Shown in pieces: positions 10,014 through 17,974 of a stretch of 55,955 nucleotides of DNA (position 1 is the first letter of the stretch; the number at the start of each line of letters is the position of its first letter). A program made the translations under genes and the position numbers. The notes under the pieces are model-generated. The model did no database searches. It saw only the letters and a list, made by a program, of their open reading frames with translations, and was not told the DNA's origin. The stretch comes from a virus, in IMG/VR virus record IMGVR_UViG_3300020055_002530, positions 1-55,955 of that record. One strand, written 5' to 3'.

Positions 10014-10021
10014 TATTTATG
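10014..10021 (-). promoter_or_regulatory. Late-type octamer CATAAATA abutting a start codon
   Basis: CATAAATA overlaps the last codons of the preceding endonuclease gene and ends four bases before the ATG at 10009. If used as a T4-type late promoter the transcript would start at or near the ATG, so the mRNA would be almost leaderless. Confidence 0.4.
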
Positions 10022-11096
10022 CTGCCATACGTTTTGACTCTTCAGTTATACTGAAAAGTTGTCCACTTGCTAAATTTTTCATCTTTGCTTCTACCATAAT
10101 GTCTGCCCACTCCCAATGTGACAAAGCCCATTCGTTGCAAGCATTATTCCAACAGTAATCACTGTGTGCTCTTAGTTTTTGTTTTTTATGTCCGGATTCA
10201 AGTAGTATGTCTAAGTTTGGTCGTACACTTGGGTCAGCATCTTGGAGGTTAGATTCACGGCAAAGGCTGTAATGCATAGCAGGACGCTCACCCCGCCAAC
10301 TATCGATAATACGGTATATACGGTCATCATCTGGTTCAATGTATTCTCCTGTTTTCACCCAATGGTGATGTATGTCTAGCACCAAAGCGAGATCGTCTGC
10401 AAGTTCGAGGCTTGCATCGAGTCCCCATGATACCTCGTCATTCTCGATCGTGATTGTATTCCGTGCTTCTGGGGATAGTCTTGGCAGCACGTCTTTGATG
10501 CCTTGCGGACCTTTTCGACCCGATATGTGGACGTTGTTCTTGAAGTCTTGGAACTTCTTGCCGAAGCCCATCCACCGTATGAGAGTGGCGTGATATTCAA
10601 ATTCTTCTATGCTCCTTTCGACGATTTCTGGATTGTCACTTGCAAGTACTGTGAATTGACCGGGGTGCATCGAGAGTCTAACATCCAAGCGTCTGGCTGC
10701 TTCACCGACCATTGCGTAGTGCTTTTCTCCGTACGCCACCACGTCAGGAAGAGACCAAAAATAGCGCCAGCTAGGCTCGGTAGCACAAGGAAGCTGATTG
10801 CTACCCAGTCGGACCATACGAAGTTCTGGAGGAAGGCTTCCCACATACTCTACTAACCTTTTTGCTGCTGCTGCATTATGCACCATGATATCCCATAGTC
10901 GTTGTTCTGCAACATCCTTTGTTTGTCTATTTAGCCATGCAACTGTAGTGCATTTTTCTGTAAGCGGACGTTGTAGTTCTTCTAGCACCTTAGGCTTTTG
11001 ATTCTGATTGTAATGCAGATACTTGCAAGCAAAGCCTATACGCTTTTGCTGAGATTTCAAGAAGTCACCTGCGTTTGTAAATATTAAGTCTTGCAT
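10017..11096 (-). CDS. uvsE: UV damage endonuclease (UvsE/UvdE family)
   Basis: The 359-residue protein has the TIM-barrel signature of UvdE enzymes, which nick DNA 5' to UV photoproducts: RIGFACKYL near the N-terminus, a metal-ligand segment SMHPGQFTVL (about residue 135), TIENDEVSWGL (about 222) and LVLDIHHHW (about 238). Length and order of motifs agree with the family. It gives repair of UV lesions independent of host nucleotide excision repair, useful to a surface-ocean phage. A near-consensus sigma-70 promoter (TTGACA, 17 bp, TAGTAT) ends seven bases before its ATG, so early expression is likely. Confidence 0.93.
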   Translation of the reverse strand: MQDLIFTNAGDFLKSQQKRIGFACKYLHYNQNQKPKVLEELQRPLTEKCTTVAWLNRQTKDVAEQRLWDIMVHNAAAAKRLVEYVGSLPPELRMVRLGSNQLPCATEPSWRYFWSLPDVVAYGEKHYAMVGEAARRLDVRLSMHPGQFTVLASDNPEIVERSIEEFEYHATLIRWMGFGKKFQDFKNNVHISGRKGPQGIKDVLPRLSPEARNTITIENDEVSWGLDASLELADDLALVLDIHHHWVKTGEYIEPDDDRIYRIIDSWRGERPAMHYSLCRESNLQDADPSVRPNLDILLESGHKKQKLRAHSDYCWNNACNEWALSHWEWADIMVEAKMKNLASGQLFSITEESKRMAA

Positions 11097-11102
11097 AGTT
11101 TC

Positions 11103-11131
11103 ATACTACTTTCTATATGTGTGTTTGTCAA
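11103..11131 (-). promoter_or_regulatory. Sigma-70 promoter for the UV endonuclease gene
   Basis: On the minus strand TTGACA (11126-11131) and TAGTAT (11103-11108) are separated by 17 bases, just upstream of the ATG at 11096. Confidence 0.7.
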
Positions 11132-11922
11132 CCCCAATGTTTTTTAACCCAACTATCATTTGCATCTGCAGGATTGGGATCTCCGTGGAACACTGCAATG
11201 CTTGTGTGTCTGTTAATACGTGGTGGAGCATCTATTACAAAATTACGTTTTCTTGTGTGAGTATCTATTTTCAAATCTCGCCTATCACGCATTTCCCATT
11301 TGTAACTCATTATCCATTCATCAGGCCAAAATTTATGATCTTTGATATTTGCAAACATCCAATCTTGGTCTCCTCTATGCCTACCCATTTCTCCTCCAGT
11401 GTTGTTGTAAAACCGTCTCCATTTGTCATCATACTTACCTATTGGTATTCTAAAAACACTGCTGTTCATTCTATCCCAACGTTGTCTAATACTCCTGTTA
11501 AAATCTCGACAAATTACAAATTCACCAGTTTCATACTCAAATAGTTTATCAATATTTTTAAAAATAATAACATCTAGGTCTACAAATAATAGTGTACCTC
11601 TAATAGGCAAATCTCCTCCTAAAAACATCGGTTTATACCACCACCCCTGGGCTTGAAGTTTTGGTAAGCCAAATGTTTGTATATTAGGATCTAATCCTGA
11701 TTTATTTTCAGTGAAACAAACAAACTCGTGATCAATTGTGCAAAATTTTTGTGTTTGTTTATAGAGCTTATTGACATACTCTGCTGAGTATTTGTCTCCC
11801 CATTTTAAGCAAGCAATGTAATTTTTTTTCGTGCTATCTTTAATTAACTTTGCTTGCTTTTCTTTTGCTTTTCGTGCTTTACGTTCTGCTTTAGTTTCAC
11901 CTGGAATTATATTTTTAGGCAT
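11128..11922 (-). CDS. Glycosyltransferase-like protein with DLD motif
   Basis: The 264-residue protein starts with a Lys-rich segment (ETKAERKARKAKEKQAKLI) and then has a Rossmann-like core. GTLLFVDLDVIIFKNID is the nucleotide-sugar and metal binding D-x-D region of GT-A fold glycosyltransferases; GWWYKPMFL before it and HRGDQDWMF after it (a GDQ motif) fit GT8/GT-A-type enzymes. The acceptor is unknown. An ATG at 11922 overlaps the end of queD by eight bases and is preferred over an upstream GTG at 11961, although neither has a strong Shine-Dalgarno. Confidence 0.7.
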   Translation of the reverse strand: MPKNIIPGETKAERKARKAKEKQAKLIKDSTKKNYIACLKWGDKYSAEYVNKLYKQTQKFCTIDHEFVCFTENKSGLDPNIQTFGLPKLQAQGWWYKPMFLGGDLPIRGTLLFVDLDVIIFKNIDKLFEYETGEFVICRDFNRSIRQRWDRMNSSVFRIPIGKYDDKWRRFYNNTGGEMGRHRGDQDWMFANIKDHKFWPDEWIMSYKWEMRDRRDLKIDTHTRKRNFVIDAPPRINRHTSIAVFHGDPNPADANDSWVKKHWG

Positions 11923-12364
11923 CGTGTTTATATATTGCGCTGTTTGCTCCGTGTTCTGCACACTCTACTTCAACGCAACTACAACGTCCGTTTGTCATTT
12001 CTTGCACAAGTTCATTTGCTTGTTTCCACGCATGATATGCAAACTTTTCTACACCTACACCATCAAGTACTGTAAGTTCAGCAAGACCTTTTTCTTGTAA
12101 ATCTTCAAATGTTGCCATTTCAGGATCTTCTTTGTCTAATACAACCTTGTGATCAAATGTATCTTCGAGCCAGGCTTTTAGTGGTTTTAGTCCACCAAAA
12201 TCAACTACCCAGTTCTTTTCATCTAATTCGCTTGCTGCAAATGTAAATTTAAATTGCAGACTATATCCGTGTAAAAATCTGCAATGGCTATGTGCTTTAG
12301 GTTGTCTAAAGCAGGCGCTTAGTCCGATGTTGTGCCCATATGTTTTTGTGCTATAGTAACTCAT
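11915..12364 (-). CDS. queD: 6-pyruvoyl tetrahydropterin synthase / QueD family
   Basis: A 149-residue member of the PTPS/QueD family, which makes 6-carboxy-tetrahydropterin on the route to preQ0 and 7-deazaguanine. The histidines in KAHSHCRFLHGYS (about residues 23-35) match the zinc ligands and catalytic Cys region; WVVDFGGLK (about 52-60) and the C-terminal VEVECAEHGANSA glutamate region complete the fold. I see no queC, queE or transglycosylase in the window, so the product may feed host tRNA queuosine or a phage DNA modification pathway encoded elsewhere. It has a sigma-70 promoter and a structured 5' leader. Confidence 0.88.
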   Translation of the reverse strand: MSYYSTKTYGHNIGLSACFRQPKAHSHCRFLHGYSLQFKFTFAASELDEKNWVVDFGGLKPLKAWLEDTFDHKVVLDKEDPEMATFEDLQEKGLAELTVLDGVGVEKFAYHAWKQANELVQEMTNGRCSCVEVECAEHGANSAIYKHDA

Positions 12365-12403
12365 ATTATACTCCTTGGCTACTGGAGTGTGCGGAATGTT
12401 TAT

Positions 12404-12427
12404 AGTGGGTCGAACACCTAGTCCACT
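12404..12427 (-). promoter_or_regulatory. Hairpin at the predicted 5' end of the queD mRNA
   Basis: On the minus strand AGTGG and CCACT form a five-pair stem around a 14-base loop. It begins about two bases after the start point expected from the promoter. The GGTGT in the loop could pair with ACACT downstream (pseudoknot). The layout recalls a small preQ1-I riboswitch, but the conserved core and A-rich tail are not a good match. Confidence 0.3.
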
Positions 12428-12435
12428 GTATTATT

Positions 12436-12464
12436 AATATACTACTTATCTTGGAAGTTGTCAA
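12436..12464 (-). promoter_or_regulatory. Sigma-70 promoter for queD
   Basis: TTGACA (12459-12464) and TATATT (12436-12441) are 17 bases apart on the minus strand, giving a leader of about 65 bases before the queD ATG. The promoter overlaps the 3' end of the upstream membrane-protein gene. Confidence 0.7.
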
Positions 12465-12747
12465 CAGTTAGTTCTTCTCGAATTGCTCGTAGTTCTTCGG
12501 CTACTTCAATTACACCTTGTTGTGTTCCTGTGAGTGTTTTTACCAACAGGCGTATACTGGTCATAGTCCACCACCACCAAATAACTGCGGTAAAGAAATA
12601 CAATCCGCAAGCAATAAAAAACAGTGTTTGTGCGCTACAAAAATTTAGTAGCCAAGCAACCATTAACAGGCCAGTAAAAAAAATAGGTGCTAGTATGGCA
12701 GCTCTGTTCCACAACAACACCTGTCGTTCAAGTTTCTCTAATGTCAT
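12442..12747 (-). CDS. Two-pass membrane protein (101 aa)
   Basis: Two strongly hydrophobic segments (about residues 15-35 and 41-62, the latter Trp-rich) are followed by a soluble charged tail. No recognised domain. The short N-terminus (MTLEKLERQVLLWNR) may be amphipathic. Late-type octamer directly upstream. Function unknown. Confidence 0.65.
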   Translation of the reverse strand: MTLEKLERQVLLWNRAAILAPIFFTGLLMVAWLLNFCSAQTLFFIACGLYFFTAVIWWWWTMTSIRLLVKTLTGTQQGVIEVAEELRAIREELTVDNFQDK

Positions 12748-12751
12748 ATTA

Positions 12752-12759
12752 TATTTATT
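12752..12759 (-). promoter_or_regulatory. Late-type octamer AATAAATA abutting a start codon
   Basis: AATAAATA on the minus strand ends four bases before the ATG at 12747, the same close arrangement as at 10014. It overlaps the end of the 392-residue gene, so chance occurrence is possible. Confidence 0.35.
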
Positions 12760-13933
12760 TTACACATTTTAGAATAATAGTATCAGAATTTAGACGTCCG
12801 TTTAGTTTAATATCTGTTGTTTTAATATCATCCATAAACTTGCGAAGTGCAACCTTACCTGCTTTCTTAAACTCTTTGAGTGTATCAGCAGGTTTGCGTA
12901 GTGTTTTTTGTACACTGGCTTTTTCATCATAAAATTGTAGCCCGGCGCCTTTTACTTGTAGTGTAGCGTGATCTGCTGCAACATATTTTCCAAGTTTACG
13001 AGTTTTTGTATTGTACACCCAAACTTCTTTAGCATCTATAATTTCAAGTGGATTAACACTAACAAGTTGTAGTTTATCATCACGTTCAAGATATTTTAGT
13101 TTTGCAATCAGTTTCTCTTTACTTGGTGCTTTCTTTGCACGAGGCTTACGACTTGCTTTTGCAGCGTCTATAACAACATCACAAGCACCGTGCAGTGTCT
13201 CTAATGCTGTGAGATAATTCTTAGCATCTTGTTTTGTAAGATGCCCGTATGCTTCTCTAAGTTGTAACATCATATCTGCTTCACGTTCATCTTTACAACG
13301 ATTAATTTCACCTGGTGTTGGTAACTTTTGTATTAATCTTGCTTCTTCAAGTTCTCCTGAGTACAAGCCTTTAATTTTTCTTGCGTGAGCCTGACTTACT
13401 TTATATTTTGCAAAATGACTTGTAAAATCAAATCCTTTAGGATCAAAATCTTTCTTGTTTGTAATAAATCCATCTAGCCATTCTTCAATAGCATCACAGG
13501 CTTCGATTGCTTGATCACGAATACGTTCTTGAATGCTAGGAACATATATATTCTTTTTTGATTTTTCTTCTGCTTTCTTTTCTTCTACAACTTTAGCACC
13601 TTCTTCTGCCAAGCCCATTACCCATTTATCAAATTTACCTACATAACAATCTGGAATCAAATGCGGGTGATGTTCTTCACAATAAGCAGCAAGTGCATAA
13701 TGGCTCTTCCCACCAACCTTCCAGTCTGGTAGCTTGTTAATTGCAGCAACAACTTTCTTGTCGTATTTCTTTTTAATATATGTTTTGCAGACATTCAACC
13801 AATCCTTTGATTCAATTTCATAGTGAACAAAGTAATGAGCACCTAGCCAGGTTTTGGTCGGCATAAGTTCCCAAGGACTGCCTCGACGTTTAGCTCGTGC
13901 TGATTTCTTTTTAACCTTGGTTGCTCTTGCCAT
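12755..13933 (-). CDS. Conserved phage protein of unknown function (392 aa)
   Basis: The N-terminus is very basic (KVKKKSARAKRRG), followed by a mixed alpha/beta protein with a Lys/Glu-rich linker near residues 108-126 and a second basic linker near 262-275 (KASRKPRAKKAPSKEK). It has no domain I can name; the composition suggests nucleic-acid association. A sigma-70 promoter with TTGACT and TATAGT and an AGGAG site precede it, suggesting early or middle expression. Confidence 0.75.
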   Translation of the reverse strand: MARATKVKKKSARAKRRGSPWELMPTKTWLGAHYFVHYEIESKDWLNVCKTYIKKKYDKKVVAAINKLPDWKVGGKSHYALAAYCEEHHPHLIPDCYVGKFDKWVMGLAEEGAKVVEEKKAEEKSKKNIYVPSIQERIRDQAIEACDAIEEWLDGFITNKKDFDPKGFDFTSHFAKYKVSQAHARKIKGLYSGELEEARLIQKLPTPGEINRCKDEREADMMLQLREAYGHLTKQDAKNYLTALETLHGACDVVIDAAKASRKPRAKKAPSKEKLIAKLKYLERDDKLQLVSVNPLEIIDAKEVWVYNTKTRKLGKYVAADHATLQVKGAGLQFYDEKASVQKTLRKPADTLKEFKKAGKVALRKFMDDIKTTDIKLNGRLNSDTIILKCVK

Positions 13934-13952
13934 ACTTTACTCCTTTATTTTA

Positions 13953-13981
13953 ACTATATATGATGGAAGTGTAAAAGTCAA
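13953..13981 (-). promoter_or_regulatory. Sigma-70 promoter for the 392-residue gene
   Basis: TTGACT (13976-13981) and TATAGT (13953-13958) with a 17-base spacer, about 20 bases before the ATG at 13933. Confidence 0.65.
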
Positions 13982-14298
13982 GTTAATTTGGGCTTTTTTC
14001 GAACCGTTCCGCTTTTTGTAAAGTACGCTTGTCGCAAACTTTTCAGTCCACCTTCTACACGACTTGGATACTTTCCTAAAAAAGTGCCTGCTTCCAAATC
14101 GCCTTTGGTGATGTATTCTTTGTGGAAGTGTTCAATATCATCCCAACAGGCCAACATTGTTTTGCCCATGTCGTCAAAGAAGCCATCTGAGAAGATAGCA
14201 TCATCTTCTTCGTAGTATGCGTATGATGCCATGAGATACCATGGCACCATCATGTTTATGTTTTTAGCAAATAGTTTTGCTGCGTGATCATCAAGCAT
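13978..14298 (-). CDS. Hypothetical protein (106 aa)
   Basis: A soluble protein with an aromatic and acidic N-terminal half (WYLMASYAYYEEDDAIF) and a basic tail ending KSGTVRKKPKLT. It starts eight bases inside the end of the metallophosphoesterase gene, so the two are coupled. No family recognised. Confidence 0.65.
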   Translation of the reverse strand: MLDDHAAKLFAKNINMMVPWYLMASYAYYEEDDAIFSDGFFDDMGKTMLACWDDIEHFHKEYITKGDLEAGTFLGKYPSRVEGGLKSLRQAYFTKSGTVRKKPKLT

Positions 14299-14809
14299 TT
14301 TTTAATTCATCCAAGTTTACTGGTTTGTAATCAGTTTGCTCAACACATACACATTTGTATGGACCTTCGGGTGAAGGATTGCTGTGTATGTGTCCATGCA
14401 CGTTAAGAACTTTGCCGTCACCAAATCTATGTGACTCGTCTAATGTACTTGGATGTAAAGGAGTATGACTAAGGATCAAACCGTTCATATCCTTCCATAA
14501 CATTATTTGCTTAAAAAACATTCCCATAAACTTTGGGTTGTCGTGATTACCAAGTATAAGATACTTCTTGCCAGGCAACTTCTTGAAGTTCTCTAACATC
14601 CAGTCTAACTTGTTTTCACCAAACAACACATCACCCAAGTGATAGATAGTGTCTTCTGGCTTAACTGTTTCGTTCCAGTTGTCCATCATGCATTCATCCA
14701 TTTGCTCTACGCTGTCAAACGTTCTAGGCGGTTTGCCTGCATAGTCCTTGAATGTCAAGATTGCTGCGTGTCTAAAATGTGTGTCGCTTATAACCCAAGT
14801 ATTTGCCAT
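14291..14809 (-). CDS. Calcineurin-like metallophosphoesterase
   Basis: All metal-binding blocks of the superfamily are in order in 172 residues: DTHF (about 8-11), GDV (about 58-60), GNHDN (about 85-89), SHTPLH (about 113-118) and HGHIHS (about 137-142). Members hydrolyse phosphomono- or diesters such as cyclic nucleotides, nucleotides or nucleic acids; the substrate is not predictable. Small phage versions are common. A sigma-70 promoter and a strong AGGAGG site precede it. Confidence 0.88.
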   Translation of the reverse strand: MANTWVISDTHFRHAAILTFKDYAGKPPRTFDSVEQMDECMMDNWNETVKPEDTIYHLGDVLFGENKLDWMLENFKKLPGKKYLILGNHDNPKFMGMFFKQIMLWKDMNGLILSHTPLHPSTLDESHRFGDGKVLNVHGHIHSNPSPEGPYKCVCVEQTDYKPVNLDELKNA

Positions 14810-14827
14810 CTTGCCCTCCTATAGTTT

Positions 14828-14856
14828 GTTATAGCAAATAGTTTTAAGGCTGTCAA
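14828..14856 (-). promoter_or_regulatory. Sigma-70 promoter for the phosphoesterase operon
   Basis: TTGACA (14851-14856) and TATAAC (14828-14833) are 17 bases apart; the transcript would lead into 14809-13978. Confidence 0.7.
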
Positions 14857-15671
14857 CCTAAATTATAGTCACGAGCTAATTGTCTTACCCACATCTGATG
14901 TGCTTGATGCAAAGGATGTAAGCCTGGACCTAATGGATGACCTCCTTTTGCCCATTCATAAAATCCTTCTTGTGGAAACTTGTCTACGTAGTAAATTTTG
15001 TACTCATCAATTCTTTCTAGAATATTATCAGTATAAAAATCTCTTTCATAAGGGTCATTTGTATTTTTGTAATAAAAATGGTCTCCAAAACCAAAACATT
15101 GTATACTTTTAATATCGTGTAATTTCAAAAATAAATTAACATATTCAATTTGTGTTAAACTATCAAAAGTATAATTAATAGGATGATTTAGATGGCCATA
15201 CATTGTATTACTCAAAGCAAATAAATTATTTTTTTCCAAAAATGTTTTTCTAGTATTGTTATTTGCAATAGCGCCAGTTGGTGATTTTTTTAAATTTGAT
15301 TTTGTGTCAGTAGGAAGTAAAGTGATAAAATTATTTTCCAAACTGTTTTTATGTATATTTGGATTATATTCTTGTGTTACCCTAATATCTCTACGATACA
15401 TACTAGTCCACATTATACATACAATTATGTTTTTTGCATTGTTAGTCTTTAACAAATCAGTTACATTTTTTACAACACGTCTTGCAATGCTATAATTACT
15501 ACTTCCTGTTGTAGCTCTGCTCATAAACGTGTAATCTTGAAAAAAATTTTTGTGTAATATTGCACTCCAAACAGTGTCGCATTCTTCATACCCTGTATCA
15601 GGATTTATTCTCCAAGAGTTGTGTTCTGCTCCTGCCATTAAACTGCATCCATCACTATATAAAATTTTCAT
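14853..15671 (-). CDS. SGNH/GDSL hydrolase-like protein A
   Basis: The N-terminal YSDGCSLMAG resembles block I with a candidate nucleophile serine; ATTGSSNYSIARRV (about residues 52-65) matches the block with the conserved Gly/Asn; the C-terminal LHPLHQAHQMWVRQL supplies the histidine of block V. SGNH enzymes are mostly esterases, including O-acyl esterases and transferases acting on glycans. It is the most complete of three related proteins here (with 16647-17375 and 17372-17974). Its ATG overlaps the stop of the adenylate-forming-like gene (ATGA). It is AT-richer than the structural genes. Confidence 0.65.
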   Translation of the reverse strand: MKILYSDGCSLMAGAEHNSWRINPDTGYEECDTVWSAILHKNFFQDYTFMSRATTGSSNYSIARRVVKNVTDLLKTNNAKNIIVCIMWTSMYRRDIRVTQEYNPNIHKNSLENNFITLLPTDTKSNLKKSPTGAIANNNTRKTFLEKNNLFALSNTMYGHLNHPINYTFDSLTQIEYVNLFLKLHDIKSIQCFGFGDHFYYKNTNDPYERDFYTDNILERIDEYKIYYVDKFPQEGFYEWAKGGHPLGPGLHPLHQAHQMWVRQLARDYNLG

Positions 15672-16657
15672 TTAAATTTCCTAAAGATTAACAGAGAATC
15701 ATCATTGTTTGTATTTGTAAAAGCAGCCCATTTTACAATTTGCTTTTTGTATTTGGCCTTTAGATATGAATTCATACTTTTTACTTTTACTTCGGCAACA
15801 TTTGGATCAACATCAAAATTAAATTTAAAATATAATTTATCGTTATCTAAAAGTATTTCCCCATCTATATTAAATCTATCAGGAATATAACTAAGTGTTT
15901 TTTCAATGTTTATACCTTTTGTACTTTTAGATTCACACACTCCGTTGTCATAACTCATAATTTTTACTTTTTGTAAATCAACACCTCTATCTTGACAACT
16001 AATCCTAAAATATTCCACTGATTTTAATGTAGGTAAAAACACACAATTAATATCATATTTTTGCACCACGTGAGAAATTTTATCAATTCCTAATTTCATA
16101 TCATTGTATCCCAATGAAAAGTGTGCCTGAACAGGAGTGCATAAAGATGGAAAAAGAAATTTACACAATAAAGGCCTATTAGTGTAACGGGTATGTAAAA
16201 CATTGCCATGAATATTCATTTTCTCAAAATTATTCGTTAATGGCTCGTCAAAAATTAAACTTGTGCCTTTTTGTTTGTATTCATAGTTTTTACTGAATTT
16301 TAAATCAGCCAAATCAAAATAGTTATAATTTTTAATTTGGTGAAATCCAAAAACATCTAGTTCACTATCTGCTAACGTGTGTATAATTAATTCTGGATCT
16401 TTATCCACTATGTTAAAGTCACATTCTATTGCGGCAAAACACACTGCAATAGTGTCTAGGCTGGTTTGATTAAAATGCAATTGTATATTTGCGTTAGGTT
16501 GTAATTTACAATACCCTAAGAAAATATTCTTCCAATGATCAATCCTGTTAAACAGGGTTTGTTTTTTTACGCCTGTTTCTTCCATAAATCCACTGCGGAA
16601 GTTAAATTCATTTGTTTTGTAAAGAAAGTCGTCTCTTATAATATTTCTATTCAACAT
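15668..16657 (-). CDS. Divergent adenylate-forming (ANL)-like protein
   Basis: No confident family match. The 329 residues nevertheless follow the order of an acyl-AMP ligase core: an N-terminal SLDTIAVCFAAIECDFNIVD segment like the helix-strand 'F.A.L.AG...V', then GTSLIFDEP, GNVLHTR and LGYNDMKLGIDKISHVVQKY followed by INCVFLPTLKSVEYF, like 'fdp..l...i.ky.vt...f.pt'. The usual phosphate loop (TSG..G.PK) is not visible and the C-terminal lid is reduced, so if it belongs to this superfamily it may not be an active ligase. It overlaps both neighbours, which are SGNH-like genes. Confidence 0.4.
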   Translation of the reverse strand: MLNRNIIRDDFLYKTNEFNFRSGFMEETGVKKQTLFNRIDHWKNIFLGYCKLQPNANIQLHFNQTSLDTIAVCFAAIECDFNIVDKDPELIIHTLADSELDVFGFHQIKNYNYFDLADLKFSKNYEYKQKGTSLIFDEPLTNNFEKMNIHGNVLHTRYTNRPLLCKFLFPSLCTPVQAHFSLGYNDMKLGIDKISHVVQKYDINCVFLPTLKSVEYFRISCQDRGVDLQKVKIMSYDNGVCESKSTKGINIEKTLSYIPDRFNIDGEILLDNDKLYFKFNFDVDPNVAEVKVKSMNSYLKAKYKKQIVKWAAFTNTNNDDSLLIFRKFK

Positions 16658-17375
16658 AATTTAATTTCCTTAGATAACCTTCTAAACGATTTGCCCACGC
16701 TTGATGACCATCAGCTAAAAAATGCCAGCATTCCGTTTTTTCATAACCCCAGTGCATGAGATACTGTATCATCACAAAATCTAAATCAAAAGGTTCTATG
16801 TATTTGTCTAAATTGAGTTTATCTATAATTTTTTTGTTAATGTCTAATCTAGGCATTGGTTCACAAGTATTACTCATCAAATAAGGTATATTATAATTTT
16901 CAAAAGTGCATTGTAATGCATAAGCCCAAGTTGCCCACCTTAAAGATTCTAGTTCTAAGTCTATTAGGTAAGGTGTATAATCTAACATTTTGGATATTCT
17001 TTTATCAGCAAATAAATTTGGGTTTGTACCTACAGTGAATGGTACACTTTTTAAATCAATATAATCGCCAAGTGTTTTATGTGTGAAACTACTGTTTTCA
17101 GTATAACGAAATTCACAACGTAATCTACTAGTCCAATTTACCAAAAACAAATACTCGTTGTTTTTGTCATAATGATTAGTAATATATTCTATTGCACTAC
17201 GTTGTATGTATTGGTTACTGCCTCCTGGTTTGCTTATGTTTACAAGTTGATATCCAAATTTATTTGCAAGCATTGCAGGAAAACCATTCCTAACATTATA
17301 TTCACTACTGCCATTTATACCATCAATCATACTACCGTTTGTATGACTACAACCTAATGCAACTAATATTTTCAT
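16647..17375 (-). CDS. SGNH/GDSL hydrolase-like protein B
   Basis: The N-terminus MKILVALGCSHTNG holds the presumed nucleophile serine (about residue 10), GGSNQYIQRSAIEY (about 51-64) the second block, and LADGHQAWANRLE near the C-terminus the Asp/His pair. This GCSHT type of SGNH protein is frequent in marine phage genomes, where its substrate is not known. It overlaps the following gene by 11 bases and is coupled to the preceding one by ATGA. Confidence 0.68.
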   Translation of the reverse strand: MKILVALGCSHTNGSMIDGINGSSEYNVRNGFPAMLANKFGYQLVNISKPGGSNQYIQRSAIEYITNHYDKNNEYLFLVNWTSRLRCEFRYTENSSFTHKTLGDYIDLKSVPFTVGTNPNLFADKRISKMLDYTPYLIDLELESLRWATWAYALQCTFENYNIPYLMSNTCEPMPRLDINKKIIDKLNLDKYIEPFDLDFVMIQYLMHWGYEKTECWHFLADGHQAWANRLEGYLRKLNYVE

Positions 17376-17974
17376 AGAACAAAACCTGCTGTAATTTTTT
17401 GTTCTAAAAACTCACTCCATCTTATATGAGCAGATTCATCTAAAGTAGAATACTTTTCTTTTTCTAAAAAGTATTTCATACTAGAATCTTTGTTCAAAGG
17501 ATTGTGGTATTTTCTTGCATTTATTGCTTTTAACACACCTAGTGTTTTATCATTAAACAAAATACAATCTTGTGTATTATACATATAATATTTGATATTG
17601 GCTTTTTTTAAAACTTGTTGTACCAAAAATGCTTCTGTTGCCCAATGTTGAGACAACAATAAATCATTAAAAATTACATCATCAAAATTGTGTAAACTGT
17701 TAATACCATTATCATTGTATTCTCGTAATTCAGGACGATAGGTAAAAATTTTATCTTTCCACCAAACTTCTCTACGCTTAGTGTTTGTCCAACCTATAAG
17801 AAAAAAATTGTTGATATTATCTTCTAGTGAATATTCTATAACTTTTCGGAATATTTGATTATTACAAGTATCAATTTCTGCAACATCGCAAAAATTATAA
17901 CCTAAACTTTCAGCGAGGTATTTTGGTGCAGCATCTCCTTTCACTAACTCGTCGCCAAAACTTATTAGATTCAA
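17372..17974 (-). CDS. Degenerate SGNH-like protein C
   Basis: This 200-residue protein is a paralogue of the two SGNH-like neighbours: FLIGWTNTKRREVWW corresponds to FLVNWTSRLRCEFRY in protein B and AHIRWSEFLEQ to GHQAWANRLE. The nucleophile block reads ISFGDELVKG without serine and the second block is TCNNQ in place of GGSNQ, so it is probably catalytically dead or altered. The start is taken as TTG at 17974 (TTGA overlap with the upstream stop) because AGGAG lies seven bases before it; the longer frame from TTG at 17992 has no such site. Confidence 0.6.
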   Translation of the reverse strand: MNLISFGDELVKGDAAPKYLAESLGYNFCDVAEIDTCNNQIFRKVIEYSLEDNINNFFLIGWTNTKRREVWWKDKIFTYRPELREYNDNGINSLHNFDDVIFNDLLLSQHWATEAFLVQQVLKKANIKYYMYNTQDCILFNDKTLGVLKAINARKYHNPLNKDSSMKYFLEKEKYSTLDESAHIRWSEFLEQKITAGFVL

